Source: Symbiodinium natans
Taxonomy: Eukaryota > Sar > Dinophyceae > Suessiales > Symbiodiniaceae
Direction: 5' to 3'
NCBI GenBank assembly: GCA_905221605.1
Contig: CAJNDS010002357.1
Span: forward strand, 1,101,331 to 1,165,330
DNA: 64,000 nt
Made by a program: the position numbers and the translations under genes. Below are positions 21,300-33,314 of the stretch, in pieces; the first letter of the stretch is position 1; every line of letters begins with the position of its first letter. A model generated the notes under the pieces. It did not search any database. It was not told the origin of the DNA and worked only from the letters and a program-made list of their open reading frames with translations.

Positions 21300-22240
21300 A
21301 ACAAAAACAAAACGATGCCCACTTCGAGGTTTCCTGTTTTGCGGGGCGGGGGCCGGCCCGTGCCGCTAGGCCTAAAATTTAGGACCTAGGGATCCCTCAC
21401 GTCCGGTCCTAGAACCTCTGTGGGCATATAGCTAGCAAGGAGGGGGCCATCGACTGTGTTTTTCTTGCAGAGGTGGTCAGTTGAGCTGGTGTCGGCTTAT
21501 AGACTACAGGAGCCCACGCCCCAGATATAAGTAGAGTCGTGCGGGGGCCCCAGTTGTGGGCTACAAGCTCCCTGGAAATGGTTGGCAAAGGGGGGGCCTA
21601 GTTGAGTTAAGGGCTTGGGTTACCCAAACCCTAAAGCATAAACCCAAAACCCTACAACCAACACCCTACATCCTAAACCCTAGCCCTAAACCCCAAACCC
21701 CAAACCCTAAACCCTGAATCTCCTGGTGATCGCGCGCTGGCTCAGAACAGGGCGTGCGCTTTTCTGCTTGGCCCAGCATTCGTGCGGCTGCCTGGGGTGC
21801 ACTGGGAGGTTGACCGGTAGGCATCAGCAGGGTTAGAAGTTGTTTAGGATTAGGGTTTAGGGTTTGGGGTTTAGGGCTCCCTAAACCCTGAGGCGACAAA
21901 GCAAAAAACACAACACGGCTGTTTGCCTGAAACAGGTTCAAACAGACCCGTGCTGAGACGCAAAACACGGGAATTCTCTAAACCCTAAACCTAAACCCCA
22001 AACTCCAAACTTTTCAAATCTCCAAGCAGGGCAGGCCTCACACCGGAAAAAAAAACCTCAAAACCTGAATCCATACATCCTTCAGGCCCGAACCTGGCCG
22101 TTCACAAATCTATAAACCCCAAACCCCAAAGAAACCCTAAATCCCTAAACCCTACACTCCAACTTCGGGCCGTTGACCCCCAAACTCTAAACCCTAAACC
22201 CTAAACCCTAAGCTCTAAACCCTAAACCCTAAACCCTAAC
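21300..22240. other. Unassigned stretch
   Basis: Unique sequence at 21330-21600, then telomeric units. A plus-strand acceptor-like TGTGTTTTTCTTGCAG ends near 21474, and a minus-strand frame at 21725-21810 (AAARMLGQAEKRTPCSEPAR) looks coding, but the plus strand is equally open; neither is called. Confidence 0.35.
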
Positions 22241-22324
22241 CAGTCAAAGGGCAAGTCATGGACTTTCGCCACATCTTGGCCCAGACCCCGCGCCGAGTTT
22301 GATGGCTCGTCTAGCGCCTTGGTG
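22241..22324 (-). CDS. Predicted exon, unrecognised
   Basis: 84 nt between acceptor CCCCGCAG and donor GTTAGG, reading TKALDEPSNSARGLGQDVAK then VHDLPFD. Bracketed tightly by CCCTAAA repeats on the left and TTTAGGG repeats on the right. Confidence 0.6.
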
Positions 22325-22985
22325 CTGCGGGGTTTAAGGTTTAGGGTTTAGGCACGCTGACAGGGGTTCAGAGTTTAGAGGGCTTAGTGCTCTCTACAGC
22401 TTTAAGTCTGAGATACTTGGGGCACGCGTCGAGGGCAGGTTTGAAGGACCTGTGATGGCAAGGCTTTGGAGTCAAACCCGAAAATTCTACAATCTTACAA
22501 AACTACAACCCTATTAATTTCTGAAACCTTAAAACCCAAAACCCCCACAACCCCAAAACTCGCCTGCTACTTCTTATTGGCTCTTAGAAGGGAATATCAA
22601 GCCCTAAGCGCAAAACCCTAAACCTAAACAGACGTAGATCCTCAAAGGGTTTACGGCTCAGGGTTTTAGAAACGGCAGAGGGTTTTAGAAATCCTGGACC
22701 CGCAACCCTCAACCTAAGGGGATATCCGGGCATACAAGGTACCTAAGTCAAGTTGACTTAGCACCCTCGCCTCTATAAACCCCAAACCTTAAGCCCTAAA
22801 CTCTAAACCCCAAACTCTCAACTCCAAACCCCTGAAACCCTAAACCCCAAACCCCTAAACCCCTAAACCCCTAAACCCTAAACCCCAAACCCCGAAAACC
22901 CTACACTACAAAGACACAAAAGGTTTCCCAGGACCATCAGGTAGCCGGCCCCCTCTCGCCCGCAGCCTGGCGCTGAGCTTCACAG

Positions 22986-23105
22986 ATCGGGTTTAGGGTT
23001 TAGGGTTTAGGGTTTAGGGTTTAGGGTTTAGGGTTTAGGGTTTAGGGTTTAGGGTTTAGGGTTTAGGTTTAGGGTTTAGGGTTTAAGGTTTAGGGTTTGG
23101 GGTTT
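22986..23105. repeat. TTTAGGG array
   Basis: About 16 TTTAGGG units with two short-unit slips. Confidence 0.93.
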
Positions 23106-24330
23106 TAGGTTTTGGGGCTTTTTGGGGCTACTCCGAAACCCTAAACCCATAGCCCTAGGCACGAAGCCCTAAACCCCATGATATTGAACTAGCTGGAATG
23201 TAGAATCTGCTAGACCTGGGATACCCTTCTTGGTTTCAAGGGGATTGTAAGGGAACCCAACCCTAAAACAAGGAAACAAGGGCCTACTCCGGGTCCTAGT
23301 AGCCCTAAACCCTAAACCCTAAACCCTAAACCCTAAACCCTAAACCCTAAACCCTAAACCCTAAACCCTAAACCCCCAAAAGGGAATAAGAGCCTACTGC
23401 GGGTCCTAGTAGAATCTGCTCTGCGGGCCGCACCTCAGGGCCCTACATGGCAGATTCCGGGGCCGCGTGCCACCAGCATTGAGGATTTTGGGGATTAGGG
23501 TTTAGGGTTTGAGGGTTTAGGGTTTAGGGTTTAGTTTAGGGTATAGGGTATAGGGTTTAGGGTTTAGGGTTTTTTGGGTTTAGTTTAGGGTATAGGGTTT
23601 GAGGGTTTAGGGTTTTGGGTTTAGTTTAGGGTTTGGCGTTGGTAGCCCGGAAACCATATTACAATGAGAGTAGCCTCTTGCAAGGCAGAAAGGGCAAAAC
23701 TGGAAAAACCCTAGGCCCTAATTACAAACCCCAAACCCTAAAACCGAAACCCTAAACGAAAATGTCTGGGATCCCGACAAAAACCTAGAATTGGATGGTC
23801 TCTCTTCTATGTACTGGGTAGCTTCACAAAGAACCTAAGCACTCAACAAGTGAAACAGGGAACAACTGGGCTTCCGGGGTGTGCGTTTGCGAACCCTCTA
23901 GGGAAACTGACAGGTGCCAGAATTGATTGAGGGTTTTAGGGAACCCTAGCCCGGTTCAGGGTTCAGAGCTTAGGAGTAGAGTTTAGGGTTTAGGGTTTAG
24001 AACAAACCTTAGTCCCTAAACCCGAAACCCTAAACCCGAAAACCCAGACCCAAAAGTGGGGCCTTCGGCTATGTCGATCGGCTGAGGAGTCAATGCGACC
24101 AACGCAAGTCAGCGGTGTAGGGTTTAGGGTTTAGGGCTATGGATGCTGCCTTAGCTCGTACTACGGACCCCCCCCCCCCCCCCCCCCCGGCCCCAATTTT
24201 GCGTGATGTGTAACCGATAAACCTGTCAACCCCGCACCCTAAGCCCTGAGCCCTAAGCCCTGAACCCCTAACCCCCAAACCCCTCAACCTAAACCCTAAA
24301 CCCTAAACCCCTACCTCGGAGCCCCGCTGC

Positions 24331-24396
24331 CTTGAGACTCATCATGCTCCCCTGCCGGTAGAGGAAGGTGGACTTCCGCTCCTTGGCCCTGGCCTC
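24331..24396 (-). CDS. Predicted exon, basic helix
   Basis: 66 nt, phase 0 at both ends, reading EARAKERKSTFLYRQGSMMS and ending LK. The acceptor CCCAG is formed by the last telomeric unit (AAACCCAG); GC donor (GCAGCG). It continues in phase from the exon at 24858. Confidence 0.78.
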
Positions 24397-24857
24397 CTGG
24401 GTTTAGGGTTTGTGGTTTAGGGTTTGGGGTTTAAGAGTTTAGGGTTTGGGGTTTAGGGTTTAGGGTTTGGGGTTTGGGGTTTAGGGTTTTGGGGTTTGGG
24501 GTTTCGGGTCTGAGGTTTAGGGTTCGGGGTTTAGGGCTTAGGGTTGAGGGTTTAGGGTTTGAGGTTTAGGGTTTGGGGTTTAGGGCTTAGGGTTGAGGGT
24601 TTAGGGTTTGGGGTTTGGGTTCTGGCGCTTGCTTATAGGGTTATGTTATTATTACTATATTGTGTTTTTTGCATTTTTCTTGGGGGGGGGGGGGGGGTTA
24701 GGCTTTGGGGTTTAGGCGGTTTAAGGTATAGGTTTTGGAGCTTCGGTTTAGTCGTTACGTTTCTTTTTTGTTTGGGGGGATGGGCTTAGGTTTCAGGGTT
24801 GGGGTTTAGGGTTTTTGGGGGGGTTTAGGTTCCGGGGTTTGGGGTTTGTGGGCCCAC

Positions 24858-24876
24858 CTTTGCCCGAAGGCACTTG
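24858..24876 (-). CDS. Predicted microexon
   Basis: 19 nt with a strong pyrimidine-rich acceptor (CTCCCTCCGCAG) and donor GTGGGC, reading KCLRAK. Joins 25123 and 24331 in phase. Confidence 0.62.
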
Positions 24877-25122
24877 CTGCGGAGGGAGACGTTGGGTAGA
24901 TCAAAATTCTACGCCCATTTTGGCACCCTCAACTGCAACTATGAGGAATACCTTGTCGTCCTAAAGCCTAAGCCCGAAAAGCATCCGTAGATCAGGTTAG
25001 TCCCAGTGGGTCGAGTAGCTAGGATGCTCAGTTGTACCCAAACCAAAGGGCAACCCTCAACGCTGAAGGCGAACCTACAGCCTAAAACCCCAGGACCTTT
25101 GTGGCCTGTTTTACACTTGTGC

Positions 25123-25172
25123 CCAGGCAGAAGTTGCATCTGGAACGCGCGCGCAACGGATCCAAGCAACCG
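25123..25172 (-). CDS. Predicted exon, unrecognised
   Basis: Pyrimidine-rich acceptor (GTTTGTCTGCAG) then RLLGSVARAFQMQLLP plus GG of a Gly. GC donor (GCACAA) keeps phase with the microexon at 24858. The frame stays open beyond this point, so the 3' end could be later. Confidence 0.62.
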
Positions 25173-25323
25173 CTGCAGACAAACACAGGGGAAGGTCTGT
25201 GGAAAAAGCTTGCTGACCCCTGAACCCCAAACCCTGAACCCCAAACCCTAAACCCTAAACCCTAAACCCCACAGCCCCAAACCCTAAACCCCTAAACCCC
25301 TGAAGCCGAAACCCCTGAGCAGC

Positions 25324-25382
25324 CCCCTCGACTTGCTCTGAGCAAGTGGCCCTGGTGTCTTGCATCTCCCCCAGGGCGCTTC
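25324..25382 (-). CDS. Predicted exon, helical acidic
   Basis: Acceptor ACCGACAG, reading SALGEMQDTRATCSEQVEG, phase 0 at its end, matching the next exon. GC donor (GCTGCT) or an earlier GTCGAG. Confidence 0.58.
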
Positions 25383-26310
25383 CTGTCGGTCTTCTGGGGG
25401 GGCTTACCGGCTTCAGGGGGCTCTAAACCCTAAACTACCCTAAACCCTAAACCCTAAACCCTAAACCCTAAACCCGACATCCTAAACCGGTTCAGGGCTG
25501 CTTGAGGGGGCGGGACTGCCTGGGGGGCCTTTTGGAGCCACTCGTGGCAGCCTGAAGGGCTCGAGAGGGCTTTGTAGTGCGGCTTAGGGTTTTGGGTTTT
25601 GGGGTTTAGGGGCTTGGAGCTTAGGGTTTAGGAATTAGGGTTTAGGGTTTAGGGTGGGTTTTGGCGTTTTGGGGTTTAGGGGCTTGGAGCTGAGGGTTTA
25701 GGAATTAGGGTTTAGGGTTTAGGGTGGGTTTGGGGCTTAGGGTTTAGGGGTTGGTGGGTTCATTGTATTTAGGCTCAACAGAAGCCTAGGAGACACACAA
25801 CTCAAACCCTCCATCCTGGACCCTTCTGGTTTGATTTGATTTGGGTATAGGGTTTAGGGTTTAGGGTTCAGGGTTCAGGGTTTAGGGTTTAGGGTTTAGG
25901 GTTTAGGATTTAGGGTTTAGGGCTTAGGGTTTAGGATTTAGGGCCCAGGCTGGATTCTGAGGATCGAGGGCACTTCTGTCCTAGGTTTTGGGGCTCAAGA
26001 TCGCGGCCTCCGTGCTATCTAAGCCGGCCCGGATTTAGGGTTTAGGGTTTATAGGGTTTAGGGTTTGGGGTTTAGGGTTGAGGGTTTAGGGCTTAGGGCT
26101 GAGGGTGGAACCCGCAAGCCTCATACCCTGCTACATTCAACGGTCGCCCGGCTCGCCCCATCACCGAAAACCTAAGTATTAAGATGGGTGTGGGGTTCAG
26201 GGAGTACTTGAAACCCTTAATAAACTCTAGGGGTTAGGGTTTAGGGTTTAGGGTTTAGGGTTTAGGGTTTAGGGTCCCAAAAGCTAGACCGGAAACTCCA
26301 GATCCACGGC

Positions 26311-26369
26311 CTCGGCTCATTGAGCGCTGGAGAATGGCGTTTGGGGTCACGCCGCTCACCATGCCAACG
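26311..26369 (-). CDS. Predicted exon, unrecognised
   Basis: Acceptor GTGGTAG, reading VGMVSGVTPNAILQRSMSR. GC donor (GCCGTG) or a later GT, since the frame stays open through GRGSGVSGLAF. Confidence 0.6.
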
Positions 26370-26389
26370 CTACCACGACGTCCCTGGGT

Positions 26390-26478
26390 TTAGGGTTTAG
26401 GGTTTAGGGTTTAGGGTTTAGGGTTTAGGGTTTAGGGTTTAGGGTTTAGGGTTTAGGGTTTAGGGTTTAGGGTTTAGG
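26390..26478. repeat. TTTAGGG array
   Basis: Twelve near-perfect units beginning within 25 bases of the exon at 26311-26369. Confidence 0.93.
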
Positions 26479-27256
26479 CCTGCCCAGCCGCAGTATTATG
26501 AGGCCTTCGGGCTTAGGGCTTCGGGAAGGAAGAGACTTGAACATATGATCAGGCCCCCTAGTGTGACCATTAGATCTTAAATTTTGTTTGAAGGTTCAGT
26601 AGAGTTATAAGTTTCCTAAATAGGGTTCAAATCAGAGCTGTTTTAATCCAGGAATATTTTAATCAAGTGGCCATGAAACATTAAAATCTACCCTGAACCC
26701 CAATTCCCAAATCCCAACCCTAAAACCTTAAACCCCAAACCCTAAACCCAGACCCAAAACCCAACACCCAAACCCGAAACGCAAACTAGCTAGAGGGCAT
26801 TCTCTAAGGATCCATGCACCTGTAATTGCGCAACTTGGGCCCTGAAGCTACTCTACACGAACCCCTTTTAAGGCCCAGGTATATACCACATACCCTAAAC
26901 CTCTGTATCTATGAGAGGGGTACATGGACCCTTCGGGATTGGGATCATTGGCTGGGTGTACAGCCATCCGGGACCCTGGTGCGGGCTTTCCGGGGTTCGG
27001 GGGAGCTCGCGGGCTCAGCTCTTAAGGGGCTTAGGGTTTAGAGTTTAGGACTAGCCCTAAACCCTAAATCCTAAACCCTAAACCCTAACCCCAAACCTAG
27101 GGTCTGGGGGTTTAGGGCTTCGGGCTGCTTACCCTAAAACTCTGAACTCGAATGTTTAGGTCTTCGGGCTTAGGGTTTAGGGTCTCAAAAGTGCACAGGA
27201 ACCAGGGCTTCAGGCTTACGGGGTACAATTACAGTCTGTTTGGGTTACGGTATAGT

Positions 27257-27380
27257 TACAGGGTGGGGCCCCCTTACTATACTAACTGTAGTTAAGGGAC
27301 TTATAACCTAACTTAGGGTCCTTATAACCCAATTTAGGGCCCTTATAGCTCTACTTATAACTAGGGGGCCCCACCCTGTA
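27257..27380. mobile_element. MITE family E, copy 1
   Basis: 124 bp with perfect 18-base terminal inverted repeats (TACAGGGTGGGGCCCCCT and its complement). Non-coding. Nearly identical to the copy at 30558-30681. If the outer TA is the target duplication, the ends are CAGGGTGGGG. Confidence 0.85.
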
Positions 27381-27538
27381 GGATTTAAAGGGTCTAAAAA
27401 TTAGTGGTCAGCGCGTAAATTTCGGCTCCAGGGTTTAGGGTTAGGGCTCAGGGTTTTTTGGCTTCTGGGACTCAGAGGGCTCATAGGTACATTGTGAGGG
27501 TTTAGGGTTTAGGGTTTAGGGTTTAGGGTTCAGAGGGC

Positions 27539-27563
27539 CTGGGTGTATTCTCCCGTGAGGTCC
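27539..27563 (-). CDS. Predicted microexon
   Basis: 25 nt between acceptor GGTGCAG and GC donor (GCCCTC), reading DLTGEYTQ. Confidence 0.48.
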
Positions 27564-27794
27564 CTGCACCCAAGAGGCTGAATTCAGCTAGGGCCCAGTA
27601 GCCCTCGGGAGACAAACCAACCCTAAACCCCAAACCCTAAAAACCCTAGTACACCCAAAGCCTCAACCCCCCCGCAACCACCCAACCCTAAACCCTGAAC
27701 CCTTCTGAGGGCTTCCATAGCCCCAAACCCTAAACCCTAAACCCTAAACGGCCCTAAACCCTAAACCCTAAACCCTTCGATTCAGTGGAGGGGC

Positions 27795-27857
27795 CTGCCC
27801 TGGAAAACTGACAACGGAGAGCTCTTCGTCCGGCGGCTTGATACTTGACCTCAGGGT
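27795..27857 (-). CDS. Predicted exon, unrecognised
   Basis: 63 nt in phase 0 at both ends: TLRSSIKPPDEELSVVSFPG then Q. Acceptor CTCTCAAG, GC donor (GCCCCT). CCCTAAA array on the left, TTTAGGG on the right. Confidence 0.62.
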
Positions 27858-29088
27858 CTTGAGAGCTTTTAGGGTTTAGGGGTGTAGGGTTTTTGGGTTT
27901 TAGGGTTTTAGGGTTTGAGGGTTTGAGGGTTTGAGGGTTTCATGGTTTGAGGGTTCTAGGGTTCTAGGGTTCTAGGGTTTTAGGGTTTTAGGGTTTTAGG
28001 GTTTTTGGGTTTTTGGGTTTTAGAGTTTGGGGCGGGGGGGGGTTGAGGGCCTTAGGTGCGTGTTGTGGGGGGGGGGGGGGGGGGCTTTCTCGAATTTTTC
28101 ATTCTCGGGGGGGGGGGGGTTTATGGGCTGTGGGATTCTCGGGTGCTTTCGAGTTTAGGGAAAGCCCCTTTCGAGTTTAGGGAAAGCCCCTGGATGACGG
28201 GCAGTACGCAGACAGTCCCAAAGACACCCAACAGCTGAAAAGCGTAAAGGTTGTATTAAAAAACCAAAAACCCTAAACCCTAAACCCTAAACCAAAAACC
28301 CTAAACCCTAAACCCTAAACCCTGACCCATCAAAAATCTAGAAGACCCCATATTTTGCAAGCTCAGGGTTCAGGGCTTGGGGGAAGTTGAGGGCTGAAAC
28401 GTTTAGGGTTTCTAGATTTTATAGGGTTTTTATAGGGCTTACAGACCCTAAACCCTAAACCCTAAACCCTAAACCCTAAACCCTAAACCCTAAACCCTAA
28501 ACCCTAAACCCTAAACCCTAAACCCTAGAGGGTTTAGGGAGTTTAGGGTCATCAGCTGCCGAGCCACGCCATCTGCCCGGGAAGCACCCTGGGCGACTTT
28601 GCTCATTGATGAAGGGAGCCCTGAATCCAGACCCTAAGCCTTAGGGTTTAGGGTTTTAGGGTTTAGGGTTTAGGGTTTAGGGGTTTAGGGGTCCGCCGAC
28701 CCTGGCGGCGTGTTGGATGGGAAAAGGAGGTGAAAACCTCCCTCTTTCCCTCCTTCCTCCCCCCTAAAATGCGGGGGGTACCCGGGCAGCTTAGGGCCAG
28801 GCCACCCACACCGCATAAACTCACGGTGGTTTCGCACAGGACATAGGGAAAAAAACCCACCCAGCCCCCCCCTAACCCCCCCTCCACCCCCCTACCCCCC
28901 CCAACCCCCCCCCCCCCCCCCTATTTCTGGGCGAAGTGATGGAACCTTCCCCCCCCACCCCCCTACCCCCCCCCCTACCCCCCGATGGGGCTGCCCTCCT
29001 TCAAGCTGGCTTCAGCTCCTCCTGGTGCTACCCCCTACCCCCCCCCCCAACGTTTCACAGAGGCTCAAGCAAATCAACTTTTGGCATC

Positions 29089-29121
29089 CTTTGAGCTGAC
29101 GAGCGCGTTTAAACCTTTCAA
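29089..29121 (-). CDS. Possible microexon
   Basis: Acceptor GAGCATAG, reading LKGLNALVSSK, GA donor (GATGCC). The opposite strand is open too, so strand is a guess from the neighbours. Confidence 0.38.
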
Positions 29122-29640
29122 CTATGCTCCAGCGGGGTCGGCGGCTTGAGCTGGAGGCTCTTAAATTTAGGGTTTAGGGGTTTAGGGTTTAGGGTTTAGG
29201 GTTTACTTGAAGAGCATGAAATCTTACACCCGCAAGCCTCGATGAAAAACTCCAAGCCCTGACTGCTAACTCCCCTAAACCCTACACCCTAAACGCCCCA
29301 AACCCAAAATCCACAAACTCTAAACCCTAAACGTTGATTTTTTGGGCTACCCTGAGGGCACGTATTCTAAGAGGCACAGTACCCCAGAACGGAACCAAAG
29401 TTCTAGAGCTTAGGGTTTAGGACTTAGGGTTTAGGGTTTGATTTAGAGAACTGCCTTCAGACCAAAGGGGTGTGTCAGGGACGGGGGGATCTCCCTGGTA
29501 GCCCAGTAACCATACTGTACAAAGGGTACTGTACCCTTTTGCGGTTGGTGACCTTTATAAGGGAACCTAGAACCCAAAAAGGGCAATAAGCCCTCAAAGT
29601 GACACCCTCACAAGGGCAAGGAGCGGTGTAAAATTTCTAC

Positions 29641-29670
29641 CGACGCTCATCCGACGCCCGGAAGGGCGGC
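29641..29670 (-). CDS. Predicted microexon
   Basis: 30 nt between acceptor CGTGCCAG and donor GTAGAA, reading PPFRASDER plus two bases. Confidence 0.48.
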
Positions 29671-29877
29671 CTGGCACGTAGAGCTTCGAGATTAGGGTCA
29701 GGGGTGTAGGGCTGATTTGTTCAGAGCCCACTAAACCCTAAACCCTAAACCCTAAACCCTAAACCCTAAACCCTAAACCCTAAACCCTAAACCCTAAACC
29801 CAGGGCTGCTTCAATTTTGCAGAAGCCATGGAATTCGAAAGGGGGAGGCGGGTCGCAGTTTGGGTCTGTTGCTGAGA

Positions 29878-29994
29878 TACTTGGAGGTTCATGGGTAAGT
29901 AGAAGTAAGGTAATTCCAAGAATAACTGGTTATGACCTTATTTTGGGTACTGTACTTGTACCCCTGCTTATAGCTACCTATGAACCTTCAAGCA
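29878..29994. mobile_element. MITE family A, copy
   Basis: Ends TACTTGGAGGTTCATGGGTA and TACCTATGAACCTTCAAGCA. The core alternates GTTATAA and TTATAAC. The most frequent element: also near 31203-31318, 32687-32823, 34549-34651, 39417-39540, 49978-50096, 54343-54437, 55934-56066 and 61351-61480, plus several half copies. Confidence 0.78.
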
Positions 29995-30254
29995 ATCAAT
30001 GGGGGGGGGTTCGTGTCTTCAGGGTTTAGGTCACCTCATCGCCCCACAGACTTCTGCACTGAGGGGCCCCCTCCCCCTGCCTTAAACTCTACCCCCTACC
30101 CCTAGGGCTCCAAGTATACAAACAATGCCCACATTGGGGTCTAAAGTCTATAAATGATACCTGCTCGGGGATGTCTCTCTCTCTCTCTCCCTCTCCATGT
30201 CCTCGCCCGCAAAGGGCAACTTGGAGCCTCAGGCTGAATCAGTTTTGGGGTCCC

Positions 30255-30412
30255 TAAGCCCTAAACCCTACCCTAAACCCTAAACCCTAAACCCTAAACC
30301 CTAAACCCTAAACCCTAAACCCTAAACCCTCAACCCTCAACCCTAAACCCTAAACCCTAAACCCTAAACCCTAAACCCTAAACCCTAAACCCTAAACCCT
30401 AAACCCTAACTC
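30255..30412. repeat. CCCTAAA array
   Basis: About 22 units, mostly perfect. Confidence 0.93.
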
Positions 30413-30557
30413 AGAGTGGCCTGAGGTGCTGGGAGACGCATGATCCGAATCCTCGTGCTTGACCTCTGGAGTGACTTAGGTGTAAGGCTTGGTAGCCCAG
30501 CAACGGTAAAGGGTTTAGGGTTTAGGGTTTAGGGTTTAGGGTTTAGGGTTTAGGGTG

Positions 30558-30681
30558 TACAGGGTGGGGCCCCCTTACTATACTAACTGTAGTTAAGGGA
30601 CTTATAACCTAACTTAGGGTCCTTATAACCCAATTTAGGGCCCTTATAACTCTACTTATCACTAGGGGGCCCCACCCTGTA
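30558..30681. mobile_element. MITE family E, copy 2
   Basis: Same length (124 bp) and orientation as 27257-27380, with only about two base differences by eye. It sits directly at the end of a TTTAGGG array and next to another element (30686-30802). Confidence 0.85.
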
Positions 30682-30685
30682 AGGC

Positions 30686-30802
30686 TTGGCAGCCCAGCAA
30701 CCATCTTATGATAAGGGCACCCTTTTTGGGGCTGGTTATAAAATATTTTATAAGGGAACCCATAAACAAAAAAGGGGCAAAGGGTACCTCTGGGCTACCA
30801 AG
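30686..30802. mobile_element. MITE family C, uninterrupted copy
   Basis: Ends TTGGCAGCCCAGCAACCA and CTCTGGGCTACCAAG with a core TATAAAATATTTTATA. Other copies near 16411-16532, 43325-43432 and 47853-47963. Confidence 0.75.
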
Positions 30803-31625
30803 AAGGGTTTAGGGTTTATGGGCTATGGGTTTAGGGTGTAGGGTTGAGGGGTTTCGGGGTTTAGGGGTTTTGGGGTTTAGGAGTTAAAGGGAAGGTTTTG
30901 GGCAGGGCACTGGGAAGAAGTTCAGGGTCTTCGCGCTTTGAGACGTGGAGGCTGTAGGAGGCAACTCCGCGTCGAAAGTTTAGGGAGACACCTCACAGAA
31001 CCTGCGTAAACTCTAAACCTTTAGTGTTGGAAAAGGAGGATTACTATCATTGTTAGTCTTACTACCATTATTATTCAAAACCCTCAACACAAATTCTGGG
31101 GTGGGGATTTAGGAAGTACAGCTTCCGGTGTTGTTGGTATCTCAGGCTGTTGGAGCTTCTCTGCTCAAGGACCGAATCGGCGATGCACCTTAAACCCCAC
31201 TTGGTTCATGGGTTCATTATGGGTAGTTAGAAGTAGGGTTCTAAGTACCCAGAGGAAGGTTATGCCCCGTTACCCTACTCATTACTCCAACTTTCAGCTA
31301 CCCCTGAACCTCCAAGCAAACCCTGACTTTGAACCCTCTTCCAAGCGAAAGTTTCCTTCTGCAAACTCCACAACACAAATCCGAAGGGTTTTGATGCTCT
31401 GGAACCCAAAGAGCACAACAGACCTGAAGTGAAGAAGATACCATACATCACATCAAGGACCTTCAGAAGCAGTTCTCCATTTTGTCAGTTGCTTTTTTTT
31501 TTTTTTTGGGGGGGGGGGGGCTCTTTGTTCTGTAACGATGGACTGAAAAGTCCAAGCCCCGGATTGTTGTATAAGCTTAAAAGGAAGAGCTTACTCAATT
31601 TTCGTGATGCAATGAGAAAGCTTTT

Positions 31626-31730
31626 CTAGTGATTGCTTTCGAACCCCCCAAAATCAAAGCATATTATTCCTTATAAGGGTAATCTTGGGATTTATCATTG
31701 TTCTTTTGGGGTTCTTGAGCAAATGGTAGT
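31626..31730. mobile_element. MITE family B, copy
   Basis: Same core (ATTCCTTATAAGGGTAAT) and right end as the copies at 7.2 and 14.1 kb; left end is decayed. Confidence 0.7.
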
Positions 31731-32586
31731 TTATGAATGGAAGAACAGCCTGAGGAGTCGAGGGCTGAGGGTTGTGGTGTAAAAAAACAAACGCTCAGCC
31801 CTCATCAACAATGAACAAAAAACACTAAACCCTTCCAAAACATGAAAACTTAAACCCTAAACCCTGAACCCTAAGCCCCTAAACCCTAAACCCTAAACCC
31901 CCTTAAGCCTAAGCCCCTAAACCTTTAGCAAACAACTGAAAACACATCCCGGCCACAACTTGACTTGATAGAGGACACCACCCTGCATCCCCAACCTAGG
32001 CCACGATCCTGAATAGCCAGGCAAACTTGGGGGGTTTAGGGTAGGCGGCCGGCCCGGGCTAAGCGGGGTCCAACAAGCTGGGGGTAACCAAAAACGCGCG
32101 GGGGCCAACTGTTTAGACGACTGCCCCTGTACCCCTACCCCTAAACCCTAACCCTAAACCCTAAACCCTAAACCCTAAACCCTAAACCCTAAACTCCCAT
32201 TAGCCCTGAACCATGAATTGCCCAAACCCTAATTTCACTCTAATGTCATATACCCCCAAGTCTACCGTTCTACCCCTAAACCCTACCCTAACCCTAAACC
32301 CTAAACCCTAAACCCTAAAGCCCCTACTGCAGGCACCACTACTTGCAAGGCCCAGAGACCAAAAATGTACAAGTTCTCGTTTCAATTCAGGGTGTGAACC
32401 GTGCTAGCGACTTGCGCTGGTCAGGTTGAAGGTTATAGCGGTTTAGGGTTAGGGTTTAGGGTTTCGGGTTTAGGGTTTAGGGTTTAGGGTTTGGGGTTTA
32501 CGGTTTAGGGTCTAGGGGTTTCGGGGTTTAGGGTTCGAAGCCTTTAACGCCTAAAACCCCAGGGCAGTAGCCGAGCGAGGGGCCGC

Positions 32587-32625
32587 TGAAAGCAGGTACT
32601 TGTGGGAGTCGGAGATCGGGTGATC
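32587..32625 (-). CDS. Predicted exon, unrecognised
   Basis: Acceptor GCCACCAG, reading DHPISDSHKYLLS with GC donor (GCGGCC). The frame stays open through AAPRSATALG, so the exon may be longer. Confidence 0.55.
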
Positions 32626-32686
32626 CTGGTGGCTGGCCCTACAAAAGGGTTTAGGGTTGGGGTTTAAGGGTTTAGGGTCTCAACCC

Positions 32687-32823
32687 TTCTTGGAGGTTCA
32701 TGGGTAGTTCTAAGTGGTAGTTATAAGTGGGGATAAACGAAGAGTAGCTATAATTATACCTGGTTGTAACGTTGTTTAGGGTAGCTATAGCCCTACTTCT
32801 AACTACCCATGAACCTTCAAGTA
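32687..32823. mobile_element. MITE family A, copy
   Basis: Same terminal inverted repeats as 29878-29994, ends TTGGAGGTTCATGGGTAG and CTACCCATGAACCTTCAAGT. Confidence 0.78.
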
Positions 32824-33043
32824 ACCCCTGACTCCCGAAGTCGGAGTTGTTAAACTAGGAAGCGCCCTTACTAGTGCTGAGGGTTTAGAAAGTACCAGTA
32901 GGGCTTAGGGCTTAGGGTTCACTAGTTTTCTTGAAGTACCAGTAGGGTTTAGGGTTTCGGGTTCGGGGGTCACGAGGGGGGCGGGAGAAGGCGGGGGGGG
33001 GGGGGAGGGGCAGAGAGGGCAAGGGTTTTTTCGGTGGCATCTC

Positions 33044-33091
33044 AAAGATGTCTTTGTTGAAGAGATCGAAAAAGCAGGCTGCCATAGCGTC
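33044..33091 (-). CDS. Predicted exon, unrecognised
   Basis: Reads DAMAACFFDLFNKDIF after acceptor GCGGAG; GA donor (GAGATG), or open a few codons longer (EMPPKKP). Strongly protein-like. Confidence 0.6.
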
Positions 33092-33280
33092 CTCCGCGCC
33101 AGGGTTTAGGGTGCAGGGTTAGACCCTACACCCGAAACCCTAAACCCGAAACCGTAAACCCCAAACCCTAAACCCTAAACCCTAAACCCGAAACCCTAAA
33201 CCCTAAACCCTAAACCCTAGACCCTAGAAGCCCTAAACCCTAAAAGCCCCAGAAGCCCCAGAAGCCTGCCCGAGACCGAC

Positions 33281-33314
33281 CGTGGCAAAGTCCATGGATC
33301 TGCTTTCGATGGGT
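33281..33314 (-). CDS. Possible exon
   Basis: Acceptor GAGGCAG, donor GTCGGT, reading THRKQIHGLCH. The plus strand is also open and plausible. Confidence 0.42.

Larger units (their letters stand above)
29671..32586. other. Inferred long intron or unassigned stretch
   Basis: Family A copies (29878, 31203), family E copy 2, family C, family B (31626), large telomeric arrays and a 12-G tract near 31508. One possible minus exon near 30430-30480 (RSSTRIRIMRLPAPQ) is too weak to call. Confidence 0.5.
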
